The notes: generated from the letters alone by a model not told the origin. DNA of 7,208 bases from Rickettsia endosymbiont of Bryobia graminum (GCA_020881085.1 JAJIYR010000095.1:1-7208), one strand, 5' to 3'. Counted from the first letter of the stretch, positions 1-6,937 are shown. Translations and numbers: made by a program.

Positions 1-119
1 GTGGGTATATTGGTAGAAATCGTGATCATCCGCCTGGTATTATAAGCCTGTGGCGTGGATGGAGTAGGTTGATGAATATGGTTAATGATTACAAGATCTT
101 AGTTGGTATCAGGACATAA
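1..119 (+). CDS. IS4-family transposase, C-terminal fragment (runs off left edge)
   Basis: The frame starting at base 3 is open from the window edge to a TAA at 117-119 and encodes the last 38 residues of a protein. It contains GYIGRN, then HPPGIISLWRGWSRL, and ends in KILVGIRT. A basic/aromatic tail of the form PPG..xLWRGWxRL is typical of the C-terminus of many IS4-type DDE transposases, including those common in Rickettsiales. The catalytic residues would lie upstream and are not visible, so I cannot say whether the element is intact or a remnant. The right end of the element should lie shortly after base 119, but no terminal inverted repeat can be assigned without the other end. Family assignment is by recognition of this tail only. 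Confidence 0.65.
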   Translation, partial: GYIGRNRDHPPGIISLWRGWSRLMNMVNDYKILVGIRT

Positions 120-164
120 AAACTTATGGGTAATCCTAAGAATTAAGCTATTTATAACTTTCTT

Positions 165-281
165 TTAACTAGTTATGCTAAAAGAATTATTTAATATAAT
201 AAGATCATCTCTAGTTACCTTTCTCCTAACTATATAATCAATTACTGACTATTTATAAAATTTTTTACCATATTCACTCAT
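165..281 (-). pseudogene. Degraded small reading frame with strong ribosome binding site
   Basis: On the minus strand a GAGGAGG Shine-Dalgarno sequence (293-287) sits five bases before an ATG at 281-279. The frame reads MSEYGKKFYK, meets an amber TAG at 251-249, then continues in the same frame as SVIDYIVRRKVTRDDLIIL and seven more residues to a TAA at 167-165. A near-perfect ribosome binding site on a frame broken after ten codons suggests a decayed gene whose initiation region survived. The part after the TAG (VIDYIVRRKVTRDDLIIL) loosely resembles the N-terminal helix-turn-helix start of some transposases or small DNA-binding proteins, which is only a guess. The frame ends about 45 bp from the IS4-type transposase stop, so insertion of that element could have removed the rest. 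Alternatives are a genuine 10-residue peptide, or chance. Confidence 0.35.
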
Positions 282-372
282 ATTTTCCTCCTCATTTAGC
301 AATCACTCTTTATGCTTCTGATTATTCTTTATAACTGCTATAAGGGTTAACACATAGAGCTAATTATCAATA

Positions 373-404
373 AATATTTTTATTAGTATGTTAATAAAAA
401 TATT
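373..404. repeat. 13-bp perfect AT-rich inverted repeat upstream of pyrH
   Basis: AATATTTTTATTA at 373-385 is the exact reverse complement of TAATAAAAATATT at 392-404, leaving a six-base loop (GTATGT). The stem is entirely A/T. It lies about 40 bp upstream of the candidate pyrH -10 box. It could be a bidirectional terminator-like hairpin separating pyrH from the degraded gene and IS4 element, a binding site, or the footprint of a small mobile element. Nothing in the sequence decides between these. Confidence 0.55.
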
Positions 405-421
405 AGAAAATCCTAATATAA

Positions 422-447
422 TTGTTACTTGTTAAATAAATTATAAT
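422..447 (+). promoter_or_regulatory. Candidate sigma-70 promoter for pyrH-frr
   Basis: A consensus TATAAT lies at 442-447 and a TTGTTA at 422-427. The 14-bp spacing is short for sigma-70, so the -35 assignment is weak. A second TATAAT at 417-422 has no partner. If 442-447 is the -10 box, transcription would start near 454 and give a leader of about 50 bases before the ATG at 503, which fits the preferred pyrH start. Confidence 0.35.
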
Positions 448-502
448 GGGTTATAACTTATCAACAAAATTATACTTAATTCTTTATTTAGGATTATCAT
501 TT

Positions 503-1213
503 ATGTCAGCTCTAAAATATAAACGGGTATTGTTAAAAATTTCTGGGGAGGCCTTAATGGGCACCAAGCAATTTGGTCATGAATATTCTGAAATTATTAG
601 AATTGCTGAAGATGTAAAAGAAGGAATTAATCTAGGTGTGCAAATTTGTATTGTGGTAGGCGGTGGTAATATTTATCGTGGAGCTGATGTTAAATATGGT
701 ATGGAACCGGCCGCTGGTGACTATATTGGTATGTTAGGAACAGTAATAAACGCCCTAACTTTACAAAATATTATGGAAGGCATTGGAATTCATACCAGAG
801 TTCTATCAGCAATACCAATGATGAGTGTTTGTGAACCATACATTCGTCGTAAAGCAAAACGACATATGGAAAAGGGACGAGTAGTAATTTTTGCTGGCGG
901 AACTGGTAATCCATTTTGCACCACTGATAGCGCTGGCGTACTACGAGCTATTGAAATGAATTGTGATTTATTACTAAAAGGCACCAAAGTACATGGAGTC
1001 TATGATTCGGATCCAGCCACAAATCCTAGTGCCATAAAATATCCTACTATAAGCTATGATAAACTAGTAAAAGATAATTTAAAAGTTATGGATATTGCAG
1101 CCGTGGCAGTTGCAAGAGAAAATAATTTACCAATAAAAGTATTCTCAATTAAAGAAAAAAGCAATTTTGTCAAAGTTTTACAAGGAGAAGGAAATTTTAC
1201 AATAATCAGTTAA
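503..1213 (+). CDS. pyrH: UMP kinase (uridylate kinase)
   Basis: PyrH phosphorylates UMP to UDP with ATP in the cytoplasm, the step that feeds UTP and CTP synthesis. It is a hexameric member of the amino-acid-kinase fold. The 236-residue product has the family landmarks in order: [16 protein letters not shown] near the N-terminus, GGGNIYRG at 53-60, GDYIGML around 72-78 (UMP site), the [17 protein letters not shown] region, [15 protein letters not shown] at 130-144, and VYDSDP at 166-171 in the ATP-binding part. I chose the ATG at 503 rather than the upstream in-frame ATG at 446. It has an AGGA (490-493) nine bases ahead and gives the usual family N-terminus, whereas the 446 start would add 19 hydrophobic residues and overlap a TATAAT. 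The gene lies 10 bp before frr, and the two are very likely co-transcribed. One small oddity is VHGVY (H164), where VDGVY is common. Confidence 0.96.
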   Translation: MSALKYKRVLLKISGEALMGTKQFGHEYSEIIRIAEDVKEGINLGVQICIVVGGGNIYRGADVKYGMEPAAGDYIGMLGTVINALTLQNIMEGIGIHTRVLSAIPMMSVCEPYIRRKAKRHMEKGRVVIFAGGTGNPFCTTDSAGVLRAIEMNCDLLLKGTKVHGVYDSDPATNPSAIKYPTISYDKLVKDNLKVMDIAAVAVARENNLPIKVFSIKEKSNFVKVLQGEGNFTIIS

Positions 1214-1223
1214 CGAAGGTGTT

Positions 1224-1781
1224 ATGGATAAAACTATATTTAAAGATTTACAAACAAGAATGGATAAGACGATGAATACCCTAGACCATGAGCTTAAAGG
1301 GCTTAGAACTGGTAGATCGTCAGTTAATTTACTGGATCCAGTACAAGTAGAAGCTTATGGCAATAGAATGCCTTTATCACAAGTGGCAAGTCTTTTCACT
1401 CCAGACGCTAGAACTATCACTGTACAAGTTTGGGATAACTCCATGGTAAAGTCAGTAGAAAAAGCTATTGTTGACGCTAATCTTGGGCTTAATCCGTCTG
1501 CAGATGGGCAGTTAATTCGAATTACTATCCCCTTACTTACTGAAGAACGTCGTAAAGATTTAGTTAAATTTGCTCATAAATATGGAGAAAATACTAAGGT
1601 TGCTTTGCGTAACATTCGTAGGGATGGTAATGAAGAACTCAAAAAACTAGAGAAAGATACACTTATATCTAAAGATGCACATCATAATATGTCGGAAGAA
1701 ATCCAAAAATTAACAGATGAGTATTCCCGTAAAATTGATCAGCATGTCAAGGATAAAGAACAAGAAATATTGACAATATAA
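1224..1781 (+). CDS. frr: Ribosome recycling factor
   Basis: RRF works with EF-G to split the post-termination ribosome into subunits so that it can be reused. The product is 185 residues, the usual length. It shows the three-helix-bundle domain signature in order: [17 protein letters not shown] around 25-40, then the domain II stretch from [12 protein letters not shown] through TITVQVWD (45-71), [15 protein letters not shown] around 86-100, [13 protein letters not shown], and [10 protein letters not shown] at 126-135. The last contains the conserved arginine (R132) known to be important for activity in the family. The start ATG is preceded by AAGGTG (1216-1221). The gene follows pyrH by 10 bp, the common bacterial pyrH-frr pairing. 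A 161-bp gap to gatC suggests that the transcription unit may end or restart after it. Confidence 0.97.
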   Translation: MDKTIFKDLQTRMDKTMNTLDHELKGLRTGRSSVNLLDPVQVEAYGNRMPLSQVASLFTPDARTITVQVWDNSMVKSVEKAIVDANLGLNPSADGQLIRITIPLLTEERRKDLVKFAHKYGENTKVALRNIRRDGNEELKKLEKDTLISKDAHHNMSEEIQKLTDEYSRKIDQHVKDKEQEILTI

Positions 1782-1801
1782 ACTACATATAGTTATTGAT
1801 T

Positions 1802-1829
1802 TTGTCCATGCGAAGCTCATCTTTATTCT
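1802..1829 (+). promoter_or_regulatory. Weak candidate promoter for gatC
   Basis: TTGTCC (1802-1807) and TATTCT (1824-1829) are 16 bp apart and resemble a degraded sigma-70 promoter. A TATACT at 1845-1850 is another possible -10 box, with no good -35. The only real support is the 161-bp gap, which makes a separate start for the gat genes plausible. Confidence 0.2.
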
Positions 1830-1870
1830 TTATGCATATTTATGTATACTAAGTTACTCAGATTCGCATG
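1807..1870. repeat. 8-bp inverted repeat enclosing 48 bp in the frr-gatC gap
   Basis: CATGCGAA at 1807-1814 is exactly matched by its reverse complement TTCGCATG at 1863-1870. Between them lies a weaker nested stem, TATGCAT (1831-1837) with ATGTATA (1842-1848), which contains one G-T pair. The arms are GC-richer than the surroundings. No T-run follows, so it does not look like a standard intrinsic terminator. It could fold as a structured RNA between frr and gatC, or be a small palindromic insertion. Confidence 0.4.
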
Positions 1871-1942
1871 AATAAAATTCTCTAACTATATAACTTCTAT
1901 TAAAACCCTAAACACTGTAATAAGAGAGATCTAGGTATAAAG

Positions 1943-2245
1943 ATGATCACAGATGAAGAAGTAGCAAAAATGGCAAAATTAGCAAAATTTGATTTTACCA
2001 AAGAAGAATTAGATATTTATTCTAAACAAATAATTAACATTCTCAATATGATTGATTCTTTAGAAGAAGTAGATTGCAGTAATGTTGAACCTTTAACCTC
2101 TGTTTGCGATATGAACCAAAGAATGCGAAATGATGAAGTATCTTCTGGCGATATTTCTGATCAATTATTTACTAATTTAGCTAATGAAAAAGGTAATATT
2201 GCCAGACAAGTTAAATGTTATGTTGTTCCAAAAGTAGTAGAGTAA
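1943..2245 (+). CDS. gatC: Asp/Glu-tRNA amidotransferase subunit C
   Basis: GatC is the small, non-catalytic subunit of the GatCAB amidotransferase. It wraps around the GatA-GatB interface and stabilises the complex. The 100-residue product matches the family in length and pattern: an N-terminal helix [18 protein letters not shown], a middle segment ending in [12 protein letters not shown] (about 40-51), an R-M-R-N-D turn near 60-64, and the C-terminal VVPKVVE that closes nearly all GatC proteins. The ATG at 1943 has a TAGGT sequence (1932-1936) about six bases ahead. It leads a gat operon, and its TAA is only two bases before the gatA start, implying coupled translation and balanced subunit supply. 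Confidence 0.94.
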   Translation: MITDEEVAKMAKLAKFDFTKEELDIYSKQIINILNMIDSLEEVDCSNVEPLTSVCDMNQRMRNDEVSSGDISDQLFTNLANEKGNIARQVKCYVVPKVVE

Positions 2246-2247
2246 AT

Positions 2248-3729
2248 ATGAACGAAATAATTAAACTAACCATAGCTAATGCTTTAAAAGCGTTGAAGAA
2301 TAAGGAATTTACCCCTTCCGAGCTAACTATGGCTCATATTGATGAAATGGCTAAACAAAAAGAGTTAAATGCTTATATAACTGAAACGCCAGATATTGCC
2401 CTAGTTCAAGCTAAAGTTTCTGATCAAAATTATCTAGAAGGCAAAGAGAGGTTATTAGAAGGTATTCCTATAGCTGTAAAGGATTTATTCTGTACGAAAG
2501 GAGTTCTAACTACTTCTGGCTCTAAAATGTTAAGCAACTTTATCCCAACCTATGAATCTACTGTTAGTAAAAAAATTCAAAATCAAGGAACCATAATGCT
2601 GGGAAAAGCTAACATGGATGAATTTGCTATGGGTTCAGCTAATATTACTAGCTATTTTGGTAATGTTATTAGCCCTTGGAAAGCAACAGACGCCCCAACA
2701 ATCCCATTAGTTCCTGGCGGTTCATCTGGTGGTTCATCTGCTGCTGTTAGTAGTTTTATAGCTATGGCAGCTACTGGTAGTGATACTGGAGGATCCGTTC
2801 GCCAACCAGCAAGCTTTACTGGCACTATTGGCTTTAAACCAACATACGGGCGTTGCTCTAGGTATGGTATGATACCTTTTGCAAGCTCACTTGATCAAGC
2901 TGGAATACTAACAAGAAGCGTAGAAGATGCAGCTTTAATGCTACAAGTAATGATGGGTTTTGATGAAAAAGATTCTACCTCTATCAATATGCAAGTACCA
3001 GAATTACATTCAGCTTGTACAAGTAGTATAAAGGGCATGAAGATAGGTATCCCTTTTGATATTATGGAACAAGAAGGGATTCAATCAGATATTATTAAAA
3101 TGTGGAAAGATAGTATCGATATTCTAAAAAACCAAGGAGCAGAAATTATTAATATTTCCTTACCTCATTCTAAATATGCTCTACCTACTTATTATGTTAT
3201 CGCGCCTGCTGAAGCATCATCAAATCTATCAAGATACGATGGGGTAAGATACGGGTTACAATTGGAAGAAGAACTACATTCGATTGACGAAATGTATACA
3301 AAAATTAGAACTAGCGGTTTTGGAGCAGAAGTTAAAAGACGTATTATGATTGGTACATATCTTCTTTCATCTTCTTTTATGGATGCTTATTATTTAAAAG
3401 CTCAAAAAATGCGCCGCTTGATTTCTAATGATTTTAAATCCTCTTTTGAGCAAGTTGAAGCAATAATTTTGCCAACTACGCCAACAGAAGCATTTAATCT
3501 AGGAGAGAAGCAAGATAACCCTGTAACTATGTATTTAAATGACTTATGTACTATTCCAGCCAGTTTGGCTGGTTTGCCTTGCTGCTCTGTACCAGCTGGT
3601 TTGTCATCAAGGGGGCTGCCTCTTGGAATGCAAGTAATAGGTAACTCGCTTAATGAATACGATACTCTTAAAGTAGCTGCTGCTATTGAAAGAGGAAATA
3701 AACATATTAATTTTGTATATAGTAAATAG
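2248..3729 (+). CDS. gatA: Asp/Glu-tRNA(Asn/Gln) amidotransferase subunit A
   Basis: GatA is the amidase-signature subunit that releases ammonia from glutamine and passes it to GatB to amidate misacylated Glu-tRNA(Gln) and/or Asp-tRNA(Asn). The preferred 493-residue product begins at the ATG at 2248. An in-frame ATG at 2215 lies inside gatC and would add 11 atypical residues. The amidase Ser-cisSer-Lys triad is visible: K78 in PIAVKDLF, S159 in PGGSSGGSS and S183 in [11 protein letters not shown]. The Lys-to-cisSer distance is about six residues longer than I recall for well-studied GatA proteins, owing to a loop around [12 protein letters not shown]. The downstream [25 protein letters not shown] and C-terminal LPTTPTEAF segments are also typical. 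There is no sign of damage. The start follows the gatC stop by two bases, with only a weak GTAGAG-like binding site, consistent with translational coupling. Confidence 0.96.
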   Translation: MNEIIKLTIANALKALKNKEFTPSELTMAHIDEMAKQKELNAYITETPDIALVQAKVSDQNYLEGKERLLEGIPIAVKDLFCTKGVLTTSGSKMLSNFIPTYESTVSKKIQNQGTIMLGKANMDEFAMGSANITSYFGNVISPWKATDAPTIPLVPGGSSGGSSAAVSSFIAMAATGSDTGGSVRQPASFTGTIGFKPTYGRCSRYGMIPFASSLDQAGILTRSVEDAALMLQVMMGFDEKDSTSINMQVPELHSACTSSIKGMKIGIPFDIMEQEGIQSDIIKMWKDSIDILKNQGAEIINISLPHSKYALPTYYVIAPAEASSNLSRYDGVRYGLQLEEELHSIDEMYTKIRTSGFGAEVKRRIMIGTYLLSSSFMDAYYLKAQKMRRLISNDFKSSFEQVEAIILPTTPTEAFNLGEKQDNPVTMYLNDLCTIPASLAGLPCCSVPAGLSSRGLPLGMQVIGNSLNEYDTLKVAAAIERGNKHINFVYSK

Positions 3730-3732
3730 AAG

Positions 3733-3759
3733 GTGAGTTAGGAATGCCCTTAATCTCAC
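3733..3759 (+). other. Hairpin enclosing an SD and ATG just after gatA
   Basis: GTGAG-TTA (3733-3740) pairs with TAA-T-CTCAC (3751-3759) with one bulged T. The stem is extended by a G-T and a G-C pair and leaves a six-base loop, 3743-3748. It starts three bases after the gatA stop. The left arm overlaps a Shine-Dalgarno-like AAGGTGAG (3730-3737), and the loop holds an ATG (3744-3746) six bases downstream that opens an eight-codon frame, MPLISLWA, with stop TGA at 3768-3770. No U-run follows, so it is not a classical terminator. It may be an mRNA stability or processing element, or the decayed start of a lost gene. Confidence 0.35.
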
Positions 3760-3795
3760 TCTGGGCCTGATTTCAAATCTCTCAGATCTGAATCA

Positions 3796-3832
3796 AGTAG
3801 AGGATGATATTATACTACGCGCGCTTTCTACT
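3796..3832 (+). promoter_or_regulatory. Possible promoter and stem in the gatA-gatB gap
   Basis: TATACT at 3811-3816, preceded by TGATAT, looks like a -10 box, but no convincing -35 is present. The same stretch is framed by AGTAGA (3796-3801) and its reverse complement TCTACT (3827-3832), with an unusually GC-rich GCGCGC inside. An 8-bp palindrome CAGATCTG lies just upstream at 3783-3790. The gap may therefore carry a separate gatB promoter or structured leader. This is weak evidence. Confidence 0.2.
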
Positions 3833-3859
3833 ACTAAACACAAAAACAAGGAACTAAAA

Positions 3860-5308
3860 ATGGCTTATATTGAAAGTAAAACAGGTAAATGGGAGTATGT
3901 AATAGGTGTAGAGATTCACGCCCAGATCTCTTCCAAATCAAAACTTTTTTCTGGGAGTAGTACAGAATTTGCAGCTAACCCTAACTCGCAAGTATCTTTG
4001 ATTGATGCAGCTATGCCTGGAATGCTGCCAGTATTAAATGAATATTGCGTTCATCAAGCAATTAAAACTGGATTAGGTCTTAAGGCTAAAATTAATTTAA
4101 AATCACATTTTGATCGCAAGAATTATTTTTACCCTGACTTACCTCAAGGTTATCAAATTTCCCAATTTTATAACCCAATAGTGCAAGATGGTTACTTAGA
4201 CATCTCTACTGAAAATCGTGGATTACAAAGAATTAGAATAAATAGATTACATATGGAACAAGATGCCGGAAAATCTATTCATGATCAATCACCTTATTAT
4301 AGTTTCATTGATTTAAATAGAGCTGGCATTGGGCTTATGGAAATTGTCAGCGAACCAGACCTCAGATCTCCTGAAGAGACTGCAAATTTTGTTCGTAAAC
4401 TCAGAACAATATTACGTTATATAGGTAGCTGTGATGGTGATATGGAAAAAGGCTCTATGCGCTGTGACGCTAATATTTCTGTAAGACTTCCCAATAACCC
4501 ACTTGGAATGAGGTGTGAAATCAAAAATATTAATTCTATCCGTAATATTATGCGAGCTATAGAATTTGAAGCTAAAAGACAAGTAGATTTACTTGAAAAT
4601 GGTAAAGAAATAATACAAGAAACTAGATTATTTGATAATGATACAGGAGAAACAAGAACCATGAGATTAAAAGAGGAATCTCATGATTACAGATACTTCC
4701 CAGACCCAGATCTATTGCCTATAATTTTATCTGAAGATCTTATTAATAAATTAGCTAATGAATTACCTGAACTTCCTGATAAAAAAATTAAAAGATATAC
4801 AGAAGAACTTGGTTTAAGTAATTATGACGCAGAAGTTCTAGCAACAGAGGAAGTTGTTGCTAATTATTTTGAAGATGGAGTGAATTTATGTAACCCTAAA
4901 ATATTGGCTAATTGGATTATTAGTGAATTATTTGGTCAACTTAACAAAAACTCTATCAATTTAGCTGACTGCAAAATTACTCCTCAAATGCTTGCTGAAA
5001 TGGTTAAACTAATAGAAGATGGAACAATTTCAGGAAAAATTGCTAAAGTAGTTTTTGAAAATATGTTTGAGTCAGGAAAAAATCCACAACAAATTATTCA
5101 AGAACAAGGATTAGTACAGGTTTCTGATAGTAATTTATTATCTAATATAATTGATGAAATATTATTAAATAATCAAGATTCCGTTACAGCTTATAAAAGT
5201 GGTAAAGATAAGTTATTTGGCTTTTTTGTTGGGCAAGTAATGAAAAAAACTGAAGGCAAAGCAAATCCAACATTAGTAAATGAGTTATTGAAAGAAAAAT
5301 TGAAGTAA
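3860..5308 (+). CDS. gatB: Asp/Glu-tRNA(Asn/Gln) amidotransferase subunit B
   Basis: GatB binds the misacylated tRNA and performs the ATP-dependent kinase and transamidation steps, using ammonia channelled from GatA. The 482-residue product is full length. Landmarks in order are VIGVEIHAQ (14-22), [20 protein letters not shown] (84-103), [12 protein letters not shown] (131-142), [20 protein letters not shown] (151-170), [17 protein letters not shown] (193-209) and [13 protein letters not shown] (275-287). The tail from about 330 is a helical YqeY-like domain that contacts the tRNA elbow and contains [10 protein letters not shown] (391-400) and [20 protein letters not shown] (451-470). AAGGA at 3848-3852 sits seven bases before the ATG, a good binding site. 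The 130-bp gap from gatA is larger than the gatC-gatA junction. tsaD follows after 11 bp. Whether the enzyme serves Gln, Asn or both cannot be told from this window. Confidence 0.96.
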   Translation: MAYIESKTGKWEYVIGVEIHAQISSKSKLFSGSSTEFAANPNSQVSLIDAAMPGMLPVLNEYCVHQAIKTGLGLKAKINLKSHFDRKNYFYPDLPQGYQISQFYNPIVQDGYLDISTENRGLQRIRINRLHMEQDAGKSIHDQSPYYSFIDLNRAGIGLMEIVSEPDLRSPEETANFVRKLRTILRYIGSCDGDMEKGSMRCDANISVRLPNNPLGMRCEIKNINSIRNIMRAIEFEAKRQVDLLENGKEIIQETRLFDNDTGETRTMRLKEESHDYRYFPDPDLLPIILSEDLINKLANELPELPDKKIKRYTEELGLSNYDAEVLATEEVVANYFEDGVNLCNPKILANWIISELFGQLNKNSINLADCKITPQMLAEMVKLIEDGTISGKIAKVVFENMFESGKNPQQIIQEQGLVQVSDSNLLSNIIDEILLNNQDSVTAYKSGKDKLFGFFVGQVMKKTEGKANPTLVNELLKEKLK

Positions 5309-5319
5309 GTTAACAACTA

Positions 5320-6357
5320 ATGGTATTAAAAATATTAGGTATAGAATCAAGCTGTGATGATACTGGAGTTGCTATAGTGACTTCAAGCAAGGATATTTTA
5401 TCCAATATTGTTATTAGTCAAAATCAGGAACATGAAATATTTCAAGGAGTAGTTCCAGAAATTGCTGCTAGATCTCACTTGCAAAACCTAGAAACTGCCA
5501 TTTTATATGCATTAAATGAAAGTAAGCTTAATCTTTCAGATATTGATGGTTTTGTTGCAACTTCTGGACCTGGTTTAATTGGTGGAGTAATAGTTGGCTC
5601 AATGTATGCTAGAACAATTGCAAGCTGTTTGAAAAAACCTTTCATCGCTATCAATCACTTAGAAGGTCATGCTCTTACTGTTAGATTAACCAATAACATT
5701 TCCTATCCTTACTTACTACTATTAGCATCAGGTGGACATAGTCAATTTATTGCTATACAACAACTTGGAAAATATAAAATTCTTGGACAAACAATTGATG
5801 ATTCAGTAGGAGAAGCATTTGATAAAGTAGCTAAAATGCTAAACTTACCCTTTCCCGGTGGTCCAGAAATAGAAAAAAGAGCAAAGTTAGGTAATTATCA
5901 TAAATATATTCTACCTAAATCTATTATCAACCAGAATAACTGTAATATGTCCTTTTCTGGATTAAAAACAGCCGTACGATTATTAGTAGAAAAATTAGGC
6001 TATATAGGAGATCAAGAAATTAATGATATAGCTGCTAGTTTTCAATATACAGTTGGTGAGATTTTATTAGTAAAAATCCGTCATAGCATCAATATGTATG
6101 AAGATTTTATGAAAGAACATACATTACAACAAAAAACATTTGTAATAGCTGGAGGGGTAGCTGCTAATAATTACTTGAGAATTATATTGAAAGAACAAGT
6201 AGAAAAATTAGGTTATGAATTTGTAGCCCCACCAACCAAATTATGTACTGATAATGCCGCTATGATAGCTTATGCAGGAATTGAAAGACTCCAGTCTAAG
6301 CTTACCAGTTCTTTAAATTTTTGTCCAAAAGCTAAGTGGAGCTTGGAAGATCTTTAA
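5320..6357 (+). CDS. tsaD: tRNA t6A37 threonylcarbamoyltransferase TsaD
   Basis: TsaD (formerly Gcp/YgjD) transfers the threonylcarbamoyl group to A37 of ANN-decoding tRNAs, working with TsaB and TsaE on the TsaC product. None of those partners is in this window. The 345-residue protein has the complete ASKHA fold signature: [15 protein letters not shown] at 6-20, [10 protein letters not shown] (84-93), the metal-binding NHLEGH (H113, H117), LASGGHSQF (135-143), [28 protein letters not shown] across 161-188, [11 protein letters not shown] (209-219), [11 protein letters not shown] (277-287) and [12 protein letters not shown] with metal ligand D311. The ATG at 5320 is 11 bp after gatB and has no clear Shine-Dalgarno sequence, so it may depend on coupling to gatB. 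Its stop lies five bases from the stop of the convergent phasin gene. The old peptidase name (O-sialoglycoprotein endopeptidase) should not be used. Confidence 0.96.
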   Translation: MVLKILGIESSCDDTGVAIVTSSKDILSNIVISQNQEHEIFQGVVPEIAARSHLQNLETAILYALNESKLNLSDIDGFVATSGPGLIGGVIVGSMYARTIASCLKKPFIAINHLEGHALTVRLTNNISYPYLLLLASGGHSQFIAIQQLGKYKILGQTIDDSVGEAFDKVAKMLNLPFPGGPEIEKRAKLGNYHKYILPKSIINQNNCNMSFSGLKTAVRLLVEKLGYIGDQEINDIAASFQYTVGEILLVKIRHSINMYEDFMKEHTLQQKTFVIAGGVAANNYLRIILKEQVEKLGYEFVAPPTKLCTDNAAMIAYAGIERLQSKLTSSLNFCPKAKWSLEDL

Positions 6358-6375
6358 AATTCTTAAGATTTTTTT
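6350..6375 (+). terminator. Compact intrinsic terminator at the tsaD end
   Basis: ATCTT(T)AA at 6350-6357 pairs with TTAAGAT at 6363-6369, with one bulged T and a five-base loop, AATTC. A run of seven T begins at 6369. The stem has only one G-C pair, so it is weak by E. coli standards, but the position and T-run fit a rho-independent terminator for the gat-tsaD unit. The stem contains the stop codons of both tsaD and the convergent phasin gene. There is no matching A-run on the left, so it should act in the plus direction only. Confidence 0.5.
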
Positions 6376-6809
6376 GTGGCCTTAGCAAAATTCTTAGCAA
6401 CTTGATCTGTTATATTATTCATTGCTTCAATTATTTTACCAGAAGTATCATGAGCCATATCTGCAAATTCTTTAGCATTATTGATAGAGTTTTCACAAGC
6501 ACTTTTAATACATTTTTGTTGTAACTCTACTAAGTGCTTAGGATCGCCAGAAGACATTGCTTCTTTTACAGCATTCATCATTTGCATAGTATGGTTCTGG
6601 AAATATTCAGAATTTTTCTGCATCATTGATTGTAATGATTCAGCTGCAATCTGATTAGTTGTAGTCATTATTTTTGCACTTTTATTAATAGTTTCAGATA
6701 TAGCAGAAAAGTCCATTGCTGGCATATCTTTTACAGCTTTCATATAATTTTCTGGATTCATGAAATTTTTCATCATATCTAAAAATTGGTTTGTATGTTT
6801 CTCGCTCAT
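6363..6809 (-). CDS. Phasin-family protein (PHA granule-associated)
   Basis: Phasins are small amphipathic helical proteins that coat polyhydroxyalkanoate granules and control their size and number. The 148-residue product has no signal peptide or membrane segment and is predicted mostly helical. It has the family pattern: an N-terminal stretch NQFLDMMKNFMNPENYMKAV, a central SAKIMTTTNQIAAESLQSMM followed by a long helix with EYFQNHTMQMMNAVKEAMSS (68-87), a DPKHLVELQQKCIKSA segment (89-104; phasins typically have DP.ellelQ..y), a helix around NNAKEFADMAHDTSGKIIEA, and a lysine-rich end KNFAKATKKS. It is notably methionine-rich, about 16 of 148. A TAGGGGGA sequence (6823-6816) lies six bases before the ATG. 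It is monocistronic, convergent to tsaD, and has its own promoter with palindromes. No PHA synthase is in the window. Phasin assignment is by pattern recognition. A generic coiled-coil protein is the main alternative. Confidence 0.8.
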   Translation of the reverse strand: MSEKHTNQFLDMMKNFMNPENYMKAVKDMPAMDFSAISETINKSAKIMTTTNQIAAESLQSMMQKNSEYFQNHTMQMMNAVKEAMSSGDPKHLVELQQKCIKSACENSINNAKEFADMAHDTSGKIIEAMNNITDQVAKNFAKATKKS

Positions 6810-6871
6810 TATAAATCCCCCTAGATGATTACTCCACCTGTTTTATTTCTTTGGTCAATCAGGCTATAAAC

Positions 6872-6883
6872 CATAAGCTTATG
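6872..6883. promoter_or_regulatory. 12-bp palindrome at phasin -10/+1 (candidate operator)
   Basis: CATAAGCTTATG is a perfect 12-bp palindrome. It covers the downstream half of the proposed -10 box and the expected start site of the phasin promoter. A protein bound there would block transcription. The same CATAA-NN-TTATG pattern recurs at 6938-6949. Phasin genes in other bacteria are commonly repressed by PhaR-type proteins, but those sites are not known to me to have this sequence. Confidence 0.4.
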
Positions 6884-6909
6884 CTAACACTTCTTGAAAT
6901 GTCAGTCAA
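6881..6909 (-). promoter_or_regulatory. Sigma-70-type promoter for the phasin gene
   Basis: On the minus strand TTGACT (6909-6904) is followed after exactly 17 bp by TAGCAT (6886-6881). Both boxes resemble the sigma-70 consensus (TTGACA and TATAAT). Transcription would start near 6874, giving a leader of about 65 bases before the ATG at 6809. The -10 box overlaps a 12-bp palindrome (6872-6883). Confidence 0.5.
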
Positions 6910-6937
6910 TAGATCTAACCTATAAATCTAGAAAAAT

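Larger units (their letters stand above)
120..502. other. Gap between IS4 fragment and pyrH, with decayed frame and regulatory signals
   Basis: No intact gene is visible in this 383-bp stretch. It should contain the right end of the IS4-type element, a degraded minus-strand reading frame (165-281), a 13-bp inverted repeat (373-404), a probable pyrH promoter (TATAAT at 442-447) and the pyrH leader. It is more AT-rich than the genes. A longer pyrH frame could begin at the ATG at 446, but that ATG overlaps the TATAAT box and has no ribosome binding site, so 446-502 is better read as leader. Confidence 0.6.

Noticed and set aside
123..140. Imperfect palindrome CTTATGGGTAATCCTAAG just after the IS4-type transposase stop, as a possible IS terminal repeat
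   Set aside because: The pairing has central mismatches, and a terminal inverted repeat needs the other end of the element, which is outside the window.
790..987. 65-codon minus-strand frame inside pyrH
   Set aside because: It lies wholly within a clearly coding plus-strand gene, has no recognisable motif or ribosome binding site context, and is the expected shadow of pyrH codons.
3730..3859. A tRNA or T-box riboswitch in the gatA-gatB gap
   Set aside because: No cloverleaf, no TPsiC-like or T-box motif is visible. The palindromes are short and do not form a known fold.
4417..4662. 81-codon minus-strand frame inside gatB
   Set aside because: It is antisense to the most conserved part of gatB, with low-complexity Ser/Ile/Leu composition and no support as a gene.
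6336..6524. 62-codon plus-strand frame overlapping the tsaD end and antisense to the phasin gene
   Set aside because: It has no binding site, its hydrophobic composition is expected from antisense of a Lys/Asn/Met-rich gene, and it crosses the terminator.
94..6916. Ten AGATCT hexamers (94, 1927, 3784, 3924, 4364, 4708, 4735, 5470, 6348, 6911), more than the two or three expected from composition
   Set aside because: The word was picked after seeing it, most copies lie in coding sequence where common codon pairs explain them, and the spacing is irregular.
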